A stretch of 64,000 bases of DNA. It comes from Silurus meridionalis. Lineage: Eukaryota > Chordata > Actinopteri > Siluriformes > Siluridae. The position numbers were made by a program, and so were the translations under genes. The notes below the pieces were generated by a model, which was not told the DNA's origin, ran no database searches, and worked only from the letters and a program-made list of their open reading frames with translations. Positions 12,233-25,193 of this stretch are shown here, one piece after another; within the stretch, counting starts at the first letter, position 1, and each line of letters opens with the position of its first letter. The stretch is taken from positions 15,947,811 through 16,011,810 of the forward strand of contig NC_060904.1 in assembly GCF_014805685.1 (NCBI RefSeq), read 5' to 3'.

Positions 12233-13001
12233 TAAATAAAATGTTTTTGCATTAAGCACATTTTGAAAACTTCCCCTTGATCTGAAATATAGTCGATCGT
12301 CCAGTGCATATCAGTGTTGCCATTTTTGCAACTAAAAATGTCACCTCAATAATTTTTTGCAAAAGAAAGACCACATATTAGTTAATAATAGTGATATGCA
12401 AGGCATTCATGGTGGATTTTCCTGTTCCTGGTGTAAGGAACACATATTACTTCTGGCTGAACCTCCATGATCACCATCTGACTGGTTTCTCCATTAAAAC
12501 CTAAAAGCAACTGACAGTAATAAATGTGACCAACGCATTATCATCTAAACAGGGCTGCCATTGACATGTCATCTTAGTACTTCAGGTGACGGGGTGGGAC
12601 GAGTGAAGCGTGCTAGGTACTCATCAGATCCAGGCACAAAAACACGACATGATTCAGGTGATGGAAATGGTGCAATATTAGCATCAGCAGAATGAGAGGA
12701 AATGGCTGATTCAGCAATATGGTGCACCGAGCAGTAAATTAGGTCGGATCTGATTTTTGATCCAGCACCATGGTCTTGATTTGGTTTGGCATCATGCACA
12801 GTATTGTCCGAACAAAACTCTTAAAAGCTCATTCATTAAACCAGTCTGCAAATCGGGTATTTTCTTTTGAGTGGGGAACCAAATAGTCCATGAGGGTGCA
12901 CCATATACCTACATAAAATACAATGCTGCCATCTAGAGGGCAACAAGCGGGAACACAACTAAATAAAACTATATGTATGTGACTATTGTTCTTTTTTAAT
13001 A

Positions 13002-13002
13002 C

Positions 13003-13072
<70 letters not shown>
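13002..13072. repeat. (ATCT)n microsatellite
   Basis: About 17 uninterrupted ATCT units. Confidence 0.95.
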
Positions 13073-13073
<1 letters not shown>

Positions 13074-14235
13074 ATTAATATTTAGTTTGTTTCCTTAGTT
13101 TTGACTGTTTTACTACTGTTATGGAATAAAAAAAATAATAAAAATTGGCCCCGAAGTCCAGTGGATCCTTGATTGGATGCACACTGACTTGAGAGTAAAT
13201 TCACCCAGAAAAGAAGGAAACACTGCATTTCATACTTGACACCTAAAAGCATTTGATTGGATAGCATTGCAAGATTTTGGCTGGCTTTGGTTAACCAGCT
13301 GCAGAGCATTTTGTCACAGTTCCCATATTTGTCATAGTTGCTAAGGAGACCGGTTGCTAAAGGGAGGCGAATAAACAGCCAACATCCATCCAAGTGGAAC
13401 TTGAGGACTTCAAAAGCAGAAGGAAAACATGGTATGCACTAACCACAGGCCTGCTGGAGTCTGAAATGAATGGTGGCTTTGCTAAAGGATGATAGGAGGC
13501 TCTTTGTTTTGCTGAAACCAGTTCCTTGGCTGAGACTTGATTTCTGAAGTATTTCTAATGTACTTCAGTCTGGAAAACAAAGTGGGGGCTTTGGTTTCGA
13601 TAGCTTTGCTATAATGCACCCACCTATTTGCCATCCTCAAATTCAAAGAAAAGATGAGATATAGAAGGATTGTGAAAGTTTGTCTGTCAGCAACAATTGC
13701 TTTGATACTGTTATATACCAAGAATTGGCACACAAAATATATATGCCATCTCTTCTCTAGAACTGACACCTGGAAAAAATTGACTTCAACTCTGGGTTTG
13801 GCAAGAAGACACCCCAGAACAATTCTTCTCAAATTTCCCTTTAGCATAAACATGAAGAAAAATGTGTCTGAATGCAGTGATCAGTCATGCAAGTGAAAAA
13901 CTCCTTGATCACACATCAGGGAAGTGAAAAAAGTTAACGGGAAAATGCGTTGGTCAGGACTGAGAACCACAAAGGGGAAAGAAGGGTCCGGCTTCTTTTA
14001 AATCGTTTATATATTTCCTGGCAGGGCTGCTACACAAATGAGCTATGAGACACTTGCTTTAATATACATGGTTTTCCAAACATGCAGAACCTTGAAAACT
14101 TGACATTGAGAAAGACGCCAGGTGGAAGCTAATCTGGAGCTGCAGCTTCTTCTGAGAAGTTTACAGAGGTGTTGCTTGCGAACACACCGAGATAAGTTTT
14201 ATGTGTAATTCACAGGCATGTTTAAATAAAAAAAC

Positions 14236-14845
14236 CATCCTTCAAAAATCTGTCCTCCAAACGCCAACCATCCCTCAAGAATTTGGCCTTGTGATTAGCT
14301 TCTGCAAATGAGAAACCGTCTCTTGAGAATCTGGCCTTCAATGACCTCTGATCCCTGTGCTCTACAATGGCATCTCCAAGTGAGCAACAATCCCTCGGGT
14401 GTCTAGTCACCAATCGCATCTCCAAGTGAGTGACCATCTCTTAAGCGCCTGGCCTTTAAAGCCATCTCCAAGTGAGGCAACCATCCTTCAATGATCTGGC
14501 CTCCAATGACCTGTGATTCCTGTGCCCTACAATGGCATCTCCATGTGAACAACCGTCTCTCAAGAGATGGCCTACAATTCCCTGTGATCCTAGTGCCTTA
14601 TAATTGCATCTTAAAGTGAGCAACCATCTCTTGAGAGTCTGGCCTCCAATGGCCTGTGATCATTACAATGACTTTTCCAAGTAAAAAAAAAATTCTCCAG
14701 AGTCTGGTCCATGATCATCAGCAGCATCCCCAAGTAAGATACTATCCCTCCATAGCCTTGCCTCAGGCAGCCTGTGATCATTATCCTACAACAGCACCAC
14801 CAAATGAGAAGCCATACCTCCAGAGGCCTGTGAGAAGCTCTTGAG
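14236..14845. repeat. Degenerate long-unit tandem repeat just beyond the rab5a 3' end
   Basis: About eight diverged units carry the recurring words CAACCATC(C/T)CT, GAATCTGGCCT, CCAATGACCTGTGATC, CCCTACAATGGCATCTCC and AAGTGAG. Spacing varies from about 60 to 110 bases. It is a decayed minisatellite; the open frames on both strands across it are by-products. Confidence 0.75.
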
Positions 14846-14984
14846 CAGAAGGTAAAATAAACCATAAACATAATGGTTTTACCCTGGCAGAATAGGAAAA
14901 AGCATGCATCAGCAGCTGTGAGAACATCGTTCTCCAGTGATCATGTGATAAGAAAGAAATATCCAAACACAATCTGTATACAAT

Positions 14985-16490
14985 TCACCCCCTTTATTGG
15001 AAATATTAACCAGTACCTGGACATTTAAAAAAAAAAAATCAGTCTCTCAGTGTTAATGCTGTTACATCACTCGATCCTTTTCGGCTCTCGGGCGGCTGCG
15101 AATGAACTTCTTCAGCTACCTGCGGCAATTCGCTAATCGAGCTCACCGTGGTCCATTTCAGCTCGATCACACTGCAGAGACACCAGGCAGGCATCATCTC
15201 ATAATGACTTATTTAAAAATACAACTCATATTTGTGCAATTTAATAGTATCTCAATAGAAAAGAAATTAGCATCTCGAAAGAAGCACTAGACAGACCATT
15301 AAATGTCAAGTTGATTTGTTAATAACACTACATACAAGGGAGGAAAAAAAAACATTTAAACATCATTTGGCCGATTTGTGAAATAAAAAACTCTAAAGGG
15401 AACTGTACAAGAAAAAAGAAAAAAAAAAATAAGAAGGGTGCATACATACGGTCCATTGCAAACAGTTCATATAGTAGTATTTAAGATGTAGATGGCAAGA
15501 TATACTGGGTACCTCGACACTTTTTTTTTTTCTACCGCTGGGCGTTTAAATGAGCAGAAATATATTCTAGAGATGAAAAGAGTCTTCAAAGCTTTTCATA
15601 GCCGTACTACACTGCATCACAATAATGCATCAGCCATGCACTATGAAGAATTATGTGTGACATTTATGAAAGAGGCTTTCGCTCCAAAGACTGAATAAAG
15701 GCATTTATCTACTGTTCTTTAGTGATGTATGGAACGCCAGCATGTAACTATCAACAGTACTCCATACAGCAGGATAGAACCGAATTGCCACTGATTTATT
15801 AAAAAAAAAAAAAAAAAACACCACATCTATTGGTCAAATCATGTCTGATGATCAGACTTGACTGCCCCGAAACAGTAACAGGTTCACCGAATCTGCCACC
15901 AATACTTTTAATAACCTCAGAGGAAAGACTGTGTATTCTTAGACTCAATGAGGAACGCGTAGGCAGGATGATGATCGCTCGTTCTCTAAAAGCTACACAA
16001 CGAATAGCTTGGATAAGCAGAGGCTTGATTTATTTTACATCCATCAAATTCTTATTGTGGCTGATATTTGAGCTGAAAGTCAGCGGAAGTAACTTCCCAC
16101 TGCGGAACTGCACTTGGACACCGATATTAGGGTCGTAATTACAAGCAGGAGATTCCAAAAAATGAAAAAGAAAGGAACTAGTATCCTGGATGCTGTACTA
16201 GTTATTGTGATTGTGGGAATTATTTTTTTAACCAGATTAACAGTCGAAACATGCAACAAAACAGCTTCTGTCCTCCCCATCATTTACACATAGAACAGTA
16301 ATCGTTTAGGTAGCATTTTTGTTTAGGATTAGGTTGTTTTGGTCAGACCTTCCCTAAAGTTGATCCTCCCCACTATGGCACTCAAACACACTGAAAGTTG
16401 CATGTACAGCATGACCAAGCTGCAAATACAAGCAACCGACAGCCACCAAATCAGGTCTGGACCTGTTATATCCTTAATACTACGCTATAC

Positions 16491-16553
<63 letters not shown>

Positions 16554-16832
16554 GACCAAGCTCTCGTTCTTCCTCGTGTTCAACCGTGATAACCTTTCCC
16601 CTGTGTTAAGTTAAAAATGTATATCAAGGCTTTGTAGTGATACATGCATCCGTTATATTAAAGAATTTATATTTGCTTTAAAAAAAACAAACAAAAGAAA
16701 AACAAATGGGTATTAGAAACAGAGCTATACAGAGTCTTTAGCAGTTCCAGGGAGCGAGGTTTGGAAGGATGCGCCCCATGTCCAGAAGTGATGCAGAGTT
16801 AGTTGGGAGGTGACAATGTGTGTGTTCGGGGG
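14985..16832 (-). other. rab5a: rab5a 3'UTR (probable)
   Basis: Directly downstream of the rab5a stop on the minus strand lies about 1.85 kb without interspersed repeats, apart from an (AC)n run at 16491-16552. Minus-strand AATAAA signals are at 16034-16029, 15800-15795 and 14998-14993. The last is followed by the tandem repeat at 14.2-14.8 kb, so I place the main 3' end near 14985. The extent is inferred. Confidence 0.45.
16491..16552. repeat. (CA)n microsatellite in the rab5a 3'UTR
   Basis: About 29 CA units on the plus strand; in the transcript it would read as UG repeats. Confidence 0.9.
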
Positions 16833-17880
16833 TTAGTTGCTGCAGCATGGCCCTTTGGTGGGCTGCACTGTCTCTGCCAGGTCCACTCCTCGAGTCCGGC
16901 CTGCGCTCGTTCCGGCTGCCTGGGGCTCATTCTTAGGGAGTTTCTTTGCTGCAGCGTAAAAAAAAATACAAAAAATAAATATATCAAATGCTATTTCATT
17001 ATAAAAGAAACCATTTTTTTTCTTTATTTTTTTTACTAGGTATCGGTGCTGCTATTAAAGGCTATTGATCATATACACACACTATAGATCCAAAAGTATT
17101 GGGTCACCTGAACTTTCCTGCTATATGTAGTTCTTTTCCAAACTGTTACCACAAAGCACTCAATTGTACAGGACGTCTTTAGATGGCGCTATAATACAAT
17201 TTTGCATTCACTTCAACTTGGAAACCTAAACCTGTTCCAGCATGGCGATGCCCCTGTGCACAAAGTGAGGAAGATCCTGAATGGCCTGCTATAGAGCTCT
17301 GATCTCATCCCTACTGAACACCTTTGGGATGAATATGAACACTGAGTGCACCCCAGGGGTCCTCACCTACATCAGTACCTGCCTTTCATAACCCCCTTGT
17401 GGCTGATGAACACATATCCATAAGCACACTCCAAAATCTAGTGGAACATCTTCCCAGAAGAGTGGAGGAAATTATACGAGTGAATTGGAACTAAATGTGG
17501 AATACAATGATCAGAAATCACATACCGTACTTATGACCAGGTGACCCAATACTTTTGGGAATATAGTGAATTTTTATATAATATACTATAACATAAAGGT
17601 ACATCGATAGCAAATTCTCAGTGAAAGGAATAAAACACTTGGATGGTGGGATTTTCTAGGAAATGATTCCTTCGTTTGACTGCATGCGTCTGATGAATCC
17701 TGGCGGGTCCTTACCAATAGCCATAAAAATCTCGTTCACGTTCATCGACGTCTTCGCTGACGTTTCCATGAAAAGCAAACTGTTGTCATCTGCATAAGTC
17801 TGTGCCTCCTGCAAGGGAAAACAATACCTTCGTTAAACAAAGCAATGTATTTTTAATAGCCTTCTCGCTCTCTCTCTCTC

Positions 17881-17938
<58 letters not shown>

Positions 17939-20462
17939 GCTCAGAACACAGGTGAAGTGTGTTTTCATGCCCGGTTGTTTTCAGCGTGACGAATGATACG
18001 CATTTCCTGTAGACAGCCCGAGTGAGCGGCAGATCAAACGTCAGAGGAACATCATCCATATTTATGATGTGGTGCGGCCCGATTCAGTGGGAGCGCATCT
18101 GATTTAATATAAAGAGTTTCATTGGTTCACCTGAACCCGTTCGGCAATTTCATTGGTCTAATATTATGGGTCTCAGTTTTTTTGGTTTGAAGCTTGTAAA
18201 ACCGGGAAAAACTCCATAAATTATTCACTGTTTAAGTCACGGGGATCAAAGCGTGGGAAAAAAGTAGTGGCTTATAGTCCGGAAAATACGGTACACAATT
18301 ATTATATTTCCGGCTTCTGGGCTGCTCTAATTACGGGAGAGGCTTCTAGAGGCGAATCGCTGATGCTGTGTGCTTATTTAATTATATTTATTAATGAATA
18401 TATTCGTATTTATTTTATTCAACACCTTTTCATGATTCAGTACTATACATTTTTTTTATATATTTTTATTTTATATATTTTACATGGAATGTATGTTGTG
18501 AAGTGTGAGTAGTGAATTTTTAGTTAGAACAGAGCAGAAAAAGAAAACGCACACAACAGTCATGTGATTATGAAGCTGGAGATGTAGGCATCATACAAGA
18601 CTAATATGCACATACATAAGAGAGAAAAAAACCACAAACCTGAAAGTCCAGGGCTCTCTTGCTGGCAAGATCTGCTTTGTTTCCAGCCAGAGCTATTACA
18701 ATATTAGGACTGGCTTGCCTCTGGAGCTCTTTAACCCAATTCTTTGCACGTGCAAATGATTCCTGGGGGAAAGAGGGAAAGAAAAAAAGACGTGATCTAG
18801 CATTTCCTGGGCAATCATGCTGCATTACTATCCATTACTTGTCCATTTGCGAGAGCACTTTGTGCCCTTGGCTCCAAGCCAGCCTGTTCCACACTAGGCA
18901 TGCTTGTGTGTGATAAAAAAACAAAACAAATGCAACCTCTGTTTCCTTTTAAGCCCCGACTTACTTCGTTTGTGATGTCATACACCACGATCGCTGCCTG
19001 GGCGCCTCTGTAATACATTGGAGCCAAACTGTGGTAGCGCTCCTGACCAGCTGTGTCCCAAATCTCAAACTTCACCGTTGTGTCATCCAAACATACTGTC
19101 TGAGTCAGGAAGGCCGCTGAGAGAGAGAGAGAGAGAGAGAGAGGAGGAACAGAAAAGAGGTAGAGTGACATTCCTGTGGTTGTTTTCCCAGTATATGAGC
19201 ACCTAGAGGCCACACACAGCAGTCTCTGTTTACTTATAAATATTTAGTTGATGGTGTTGGGACTCCACATACAGTATACCAGGTACTTATTATAATCCTA
19301 GTAATCCATAATTACACAGAACGTAGGTTTCATGTGAGAAAAAAGAAAGACAGTATGCACTTCATGACCGGAAACACAACTTCGTGTCAAAGATTACAAA
19401 GAAAATCTGACATAAAACTTTGTAAAGTCGCAGACATCTTTAGTCTCTGCCTCACATTTGAAACGCGTTTTTTTTTTTTTATTTTAAGATTTTTATAAAA
19501 ATAAATAAATTTAAAAAATGAATAAATAAAAGTCACCGTGGCTACTCACTCGGTACCGGAAATAAGATTTGTAGTGCATCGCGAAATTTCTTTATAAAAG
19601 GTTCCACATAAACACATCAGTATTACCCAAATAAAGGTCTGACCAATGTAAACTATTTAATACATTTTTTTCCATTTATTTTATTTTATTTAATAAACTT
19701 TGTTTCCACCAATTTACCGATTACACAATTTAATCGATATAATAAAAAAAATAGAGTATTGCATTCATTTGATTTATTTTTAGATATTTTATTTGCATTA
19801 ATTTTATTTAATATTATTTTATATATTATTTATCCAAGCAGACGTCTAAGTAATGGTTTTGAAAAATTTTTAACTATTAATGTTTACAAATGTTTATAAT
19901 AATAAATGATAAGCAATTATGTTTTGCATTTCGTCCCCTAAACGTCCCGAAAACGAACCGAACCGCGAGTTAAAACCCAAACCGTGAAGTTTGTGTACTG
20001 TTACACCCCTAGTTTAATTGCATCTCTTTACAAAATGTTATGACTCTCTATAATACTTCTATCAAAGTTCTCAAACTGGAGCACAAGAAGTGGGATTTCG
20101 ACTCCCACAGCTTACATTAACACTTCCTTATTCCATATTTACAAGCAGAAGTCCAAAACATTGGACATGTAGGAAAAAAAAAACACCTATTTAAATCAAC
20201 AAATGTTTGCCAAGCATGAAACATAAATATCCAAAGCACCTCAATCGTTCCACAACACTGCTGCTTTGCACTTTGACTCAGTTCAGCAGCATGTGCGTAT
20301 TAAAAAAAATGCTGCAACCCAAAACACACAGAACGCTTTCCTCACTTCCTGAGGTTGCGTCAATTCAGCGTCGAATCGCTTTCTAGATGCGAACAGCCTT
20401 CAGTTCTCCTGGAACTGGATGGACGCCATTGCGAGGCTTAAATGGCATGGACAAAGGTAAAC

Positions 20463-20493
<31 letters not shown>

Positions 20494-21141
20494 GACTGCA
20501 TGTAAAAGCACTCACCAATTTACTAATTTAACTACCACTCACTAATTCATTGGTTCCTGATGCTCAAAAATCCGAGACACTTTAACGGCGAATAGAAAAG
20601 GAGAAAGAAAGCAGTGATCTTTTTGTGCAACGTGAGATGACGTTAAAGAATAATCGATGTTCTTTTCTTAAAAAAGAAAAAATGGTGGAACTGATATTTT
20701 TTATACAGCATTAACGTCTACCTTTTTTTAAAAAATTTTTGAGAAGAATAACATCTGGCAGCATCTGTTTCTCCCGGATTGTGGCGATATACAATCTTGG
20801 CGCCGGGTATCTGAGTATTCGCCGGTGTGAGAGGTGAGCGGTCTTTTGCAAACGCCACTCTGTCTGCGTGTTTTGTTTTTTTGTTGTTTGTCCGAGCGTT
20901 TGGTGTCAAATCTATGAAAGTGACTCTAAACCGAAGTGTTACTTCCTCATTCTCACACAAGAGTGCTCTTACCTCCTATCGTGCTCTCCTGAAACTCATG
21001 GAACTGGCCTTTGACGAAGCGCAGCACCAGGCTCGACTTGCCCACTGCAGACTCGCCCAAAAGCACCAGTTTGAACTGACAGATTTTGTTGCTGGCTGCG
21101 TTCGGCCCGTTAGGTCTCGTAGCACCGCCTCTTCCTGCCAT
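16833..21141 (-). CDS. rab5a: Rab5A small GTPase (complete)
   Basis: Coding exons on the minus strand are 21141-20973, 19116-18965, 18762-18640, 17808-17715 and 16948-16833. All splice sites are GT-AG and phases are consistent: 654 nt, 217 residues. Rab5 is the early-endosome GTPase that drives endocytic vesicle fusion through effectors such as EEA1 and rabaptin. Visible motifs are the P-loop GESAVGKS (residues 29-36), the switch II WDTAGQE, the NKAD and ETSAK guanine-binding motifs, and the C-terminal CCSN double-cysteine prenylation signal. The start ATG was chosen because MAGRGG begins the family; an in-frame ATG six codons upstream is less likely. The words [17 protein letters not shown] and [13 protein letters not shown] fit Rab5A better than Rab5C. 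The length is two residues more than human RAB5A. It is divergent from efhb and convergent with znf385d. Confidence 0.97.
17080..17568 (+). mobile_element. MITE with ~31-bp terminal inverted repeats in rab5a intron 4
   Basis: The left end (CACTATAGATCC, then AAAAGTATTGGGTCACCTG) matches the reverse complement of the right end at about 27 of 31 positions. The interior contains remnants of a Tc1/mariner-type transposase (CACCTTTGGGATGAA corresponds to the HLWDE trace). At 489 bp it is non-autonomous. It lies antisense to rab5a. It is the best-preserved copy of a family also seen at 1.9, 11.9, 26.5, 29.2, 37.5 and 54.4 kb. Confidence 0.85.
17870..17936. repeat. (CT)n then (AT)n compound microsatellite
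   Basis: A short CT run followed by about 25 AT units, in rab5a intron 3, about 60 bases upstream of the acceptor of coding exon 4. Confidence 0.9.
18245..18300. repeat. Fragment of a dispersed fish repeat (TATAGTCCGGAAAATACGGTA)
   Basis: The word ATAGTCCGGAAAATACGGTA is a familiar end of an interspersed repeat in fish genomes. Only this short stretch is recognisable, in rab5a intron 3. Confidence 0.4.
20461..20490. repeat. Poly(A) tract
   Basis: About 30 consecutive A in rab5a intron 1 (between coding exons 1 and 2). No recognisable retroposon lies next to it. Confidence 0.9.
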
Positions 21142-21780
21142 GACCGACTCACCAATCACCTGTTATGATCTGAAATCGGATCTGTTTAAATCTGAAGAGA
21201 AAAGAAAGGAGAAAAAAGTGCAAAAAAAAAAAAAAGTTACTCATAAATTTCAGCTCTAATGCATGAAGGATCAATAAACTCACTGGATTATGTTTTGTGT
21301 ATTTACAGGAATTATGTATTTGCAATTGTATGCTTCAGTTCTGTCTCTCATAATGCTGCTTCCTTCCTGATCACAATACAGAGAATTCTTTTTTTTAATT
21401 CTCGTTAGTACATGTCTCATTTCTCGTTACTGATGTTGTCTTATTCTCTCTTATTCTCTTGTTACATTTTAAAGAATTGCGGAAATTTTCAACATTTTCT
21501 GCGATTATTTACAATAAGGATCTTTTACCCACACACACACACACACACACACATCATGGAAACATGTTACATAGACCAACCAGTTGAAGCTCGAGCAGGC
21601 AGTAGGCTTGTTTACTGAGAGGACCTGAGGATCAGTATCATGTATTTGTATACTCAGAGCCTAGTAAGAATGCTAATGGTACATACCAGGTTACCGGGTA
21701 TAATCTGCCTCTTATCTAATAAACTGCTGTTATTGGACATTGTGTTTTTAAACACCAGTTAATATGCAGAAACTAATGGA

Positions 21781-21784
<4 letters not shown>

Positions 21785-21820
<36 letters not shown>
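21785..21820. repeat. (AT)n microsatellite
   Basis: About 17 AT units in the rab5a 5'UTR intron. Confidence 0.9.
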
Positions 21821-21822
<2 letters not shown>

Positions 21823-22069
21823 CAATAATATAGTGATAATGTGTTGATTGTTTTAGAGCCTCAATTGCTGATTATTAGTAGTTAACACAGATTGACCAAA
21901 TGTGATATCATGGTGTTTGCAGCCTTCCATAACATACCAACTATTTTTTGTCCCTCTATTTAGTCTAGTAACAACCTGATAAGTTGGTGACCCCAAGCCC
22001 AAATAAAGTAACTTAGATACATAGTCTATAGTTTCTGTGGAAAAAAGTCCTTTGCAGCAAATTGTCCCG

Positions 22070-22545
22070 ACCTCTACTGTTTTAACAACCAATCACTGAC
22101 CACTACTGTTTTAACAACCATCAGTGACCACTAGTGTTTTAACAACCAATCACTGACCACTAGTGTTTTAACAACCAATCACTGACCACTAGTGTTTTAA
22201 CAACCAATCACTGACCACTAGTGGTTTAACAACCAATCACTGACCACTAGTGTTTTAACAACCAATCACTGACCACTAGTGGTTTAACAACCAATCACTG
22301 ACCACTAGTGGTTTAACAACCAATCACTGACCGCTCCTGTTTTAACAACCAATCACTGACCACTAGTGGTTTAACAACCAATCACTGACCGCTAGTGTTT
22401 TAACAACCAATCACTGACCGCTACTGTTTTAACAACCAATCACTGACCGCTAGTGTTTTTAACAACCAATCACTGACCTCTACAGTTTTAACAACCAATC
22501 ACTGACCGCTACTGTTTTAACAACCAATCACTGACCACTAGTGTT
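22070..22545. repeat. 29-bp minisatellite (AACAACCAATCACTGACCAC...)
   Basis: About 16 head-to-tail units of 29 bp (AACAACCAATCACTGACC, then ACTAGTGTTTT) with few substitutions: GCTACTG or CTAGTGG replace CTAGTGT in some units, and one unit is shortened. Degenerate units continue to about 22690. It lies in the rab5a intron upstream of the ATG exon. Every unit carries CCAAT on the plus strand. Confidence 0.95.
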
Positions 22546-23999
22546 CCCATCAATCAATCATGGACCAAAACCGTACCAAATCAATCATTTACCTAAACTG
22601 TGATCAAGTAATCACCGACCAAAACTGTTACCATAAACTAATCTATGAGCTAAACTCTTCCTATCAACCAATCACTGACAGCCGTCCATACCCCAGTCCT
22701 TATATTTGGACTAGTAAAAAAACATTACTCTGGTGCCCCAAAACACAAATAAAGTAACTGTATGTGTATGTCATGGTTACATCAGCAACTTTGTTCCTAG
22801 ATTTAATCTGGACACCACTGTTTCCATGAACCAATGAAATATTCTTCATGACAGTATTTACAGTAATTAATGTGCATTATTCCATTAACACCCAGGCCCT
22901 TAATGTCTATTTCCTGACCATTTGTGCTTAGGAAATAAATGTGTAAATAAAATAGTACATACATGAATATTTGGCAAATACAAGCAACAGTATGTAACCA
23001 AACACTTCTTGACCATGAACACCAGCTTCTGCACAGATGATAATTATGTACTAAGTGTGTTCTCCGAGTCTCCTCCATAGATATATATATATCCCTCTTT
23101 CACCCCACTGTGGCGTCATTAGAGATATGCAAATTAGTTTGGGACGTCACTTATTTACACGTGAGGAGAGATCACACCACTGACGTATTTTGAGAAACAT
23201 GGTCTATTTGTCGCTGAAGAAGCTACTTAAACATAAATAAATCAATAACTTAATATAATAATTGTTATTATTATTCTTTAGCACTAGCTAGTGACTCCTA
23301 GCATGTCCGCAGACACCATGAGATGTACAAAAACCCCAAATAAACCCAAATCCATTTTGTAAGATGATTATGCTTTTTTTGTATAATTAAATTATATAAA
23401 TTAAAATGATATAAAGACAGTTTTTCCCTCCTGTATGTGTGTTCGCTGGTCCGTGTTTTCCTCCAGACCAGTATTTGTTTTGACTGTCATCACACAGGCA
23501 GGCTAGCATGCTAGCTAGTTAGCTCGGTAGTTGGCTACCTAATCGTTCAGGTCGACGTGAAACAGGTTTTTTATATTTATATAAATATAATGTTATGTGT
23601 TAATATTAAATTATCTTAGTTTAAATGTCAAAACAAACCCGAATGTCTGAAGAAGATCCGGTCTGTAAACTAGCACATCCGAGTTAGCATCAATGCTAGC
23701 TGCGGACGCTTCCTGGCAACAAATAGGGCCCATAGATATGTGTATAAAATTTAATCATTATTCGTTTAAAGCGAATTAAACGCACAGAGGAATTCGATTC
23801 GGTGCAGGAAGTTAATTCGGTTTAAACTGAGCCTACTGCAAGAACAGACGTCGATTTCTTTCAGGCGACGACATGCTAATAATGATGCTAATAAAGATGC
23901 TAATACAGATGCTAATAATGCTAACCAGTCACCGGCTAGGTAAAAAAAAAAAAGAAGAAGAAAAAGCGAAAGCTCCAAACATGACACCAGACACACAAG

Positions 24000-24200
24000 A
24001 GCTCACCGCATGAAGTACCTGGTTTCCGAATTAAATATAAAAAAGAAGCTCCACGATCGGGTTAAAGAGAAAACAAATACAAGACGACTTAAATTCCTTC
24101 CTCGTCCTTTTTCTTTCTTTCTTTTCTTTTCTTTTTCTTTTTTGCGCAACTTCCCCCGCAGATCTGCCTGACAGATCGGGTGACTGGAACTGACACGCGG
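24000..24200 (-). other. rab5a: Probable untranslated first exon of rab5a
   Basis: Human RAB5A has a non-coding first exon. Here, minus-strand sequence below the CCAAT boxes at 24.22-24.26 kb runs through a pyrimidine/purine-rich leader. It reaches possible donors of the form CCAG/GTACTT (about 24017) or TGCG/GTGAGC (about 24005). The ATG exon has acceptors CTTCAG at about 21192 and TTTCAG at about 21170. Exact ends are uncertain. Confidence 0.4.
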
Positions 24201-24265
24201 TGACGTGTTTCAGCCCGTCAGCCAATAAGAACACAGACTCACTCAGCGCCTTTCCTTATTGGTCG
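24200..24265 (-). promoter_or_regulatory. rab5a: Probable rab5a promoter (CCAAT boxes, CRE-like site)
   Basis: It contains TGACGTG (24201-24207, CRE-like), CCAAT at 24222-24226 on the plus strand, and CCAAT on the minus strand at 24262-24258. It sits upstream of the putative rab5a leader exon and on the efhb-facing side of the gene. No TATA box is evident, as is usual for a housekeeping promoter. Confidence 0.45.
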
Positions 24266-24344
24266 ATAACTTTTTTCCACTTTGGCCCGCCCATTATTAA
24301 TACATTAAATACTGACACAAACCGCTCATATACACCAGGGGCTA

Positions 24345-24491
24345 CGGCCAAAAGTATGCGGACACCTGACTATTAACAAACAAATAAATAAATAAAATGA
24401 AAGACAGTAGACACCTGACTATTTGGACTTTGTTTGGGAAATAAATAAATACGTAATTTTGAGGACACCTGATTATTAGGGTCATGCTTAA

Positions 24492-24530
<39 letters not shown>

Positions 24531-24812
24531 ATGGCCTAAGTTTTGTGGACACCTAACAATTAGGACCATGCCAAGAAAATAAATTAAGAAATAAATAAGT
24601 GGTCAAATGTTTGTGGACACCTTGCCATAAGGACCATGTTTAGGAAATAAACAAACAAATACATTTGTTGTTTACATTCTTTGGACACCTGACAAATATG
24701 TGGCCTAAAGTTTAGGTTTGTGGACACCTAACAATTAGGATAATGTCTAGAAAATAAATCAATAAATACATATGTAAGTTTGTGGACACCTGACTATTAG
24801 GGTCATGCTTAA

Positions 24813-24843
<31 letters not shown>

Positions 24844-25158
24844 ATGGCCTAAAGTTTGTGGACACCTAACAATTAGGACCATGCCAAGAAAATAAATAAA
24901 GAAATAAATAAGTGGTCAAATGTTTGTGGACACCTTACAATCAGGACCATGTTTAGGAAGCAAACAAACAAATAAATGAATGTGTTGTTTACATTCTTTG
25001 GACACCTGACAATTAGGACCATGTCTAGAAAATAAATAAATATGTAAGTCTGTAGACACTTGACTATTAGGGTCATGCTTAATAAATAAATAAATAAATA
25101 CATACATATATGGCCCAAGGTTTGTGGACACCTAACAATTAAGACCATGGCAAGAAAA

Positions 25159-25193
<35 letters not shown>

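Larger units (their letters stand above)
7690..14980. other. Intergenic region between znf385d and rab5a (convergent 3' ends)
   Basis: I recognise no gene between the two 3' ends. The interval holds a (GT)n run at 8066-8116, a MITE fragment at 11893-12232, an (ATCT)n run at 13002-13072, a candidate conserved element at 11310-11660, and a degenerate tandem repeat at 14236-14845. The remainder is AT-rich unique-looking sequence. The open frames in it are short and resemble nothing I know. In human, as I recall, SGO1, KAT2B and PP2D1 lie in the equivalent interval; none is visible here. Confidence 0.6.

Noticed and set aside
18815..19213. 132-codon minus-strand open frame as a separate gene
   Set aside because: Its middle is rab5a coding exon 2; the flanking residues are translated intron.
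22070..22545. CRISPR-like array
   Set aside because: Units are directly adjacent with no unique spacers, and the host is a vertebrate. It is a minisatellite.
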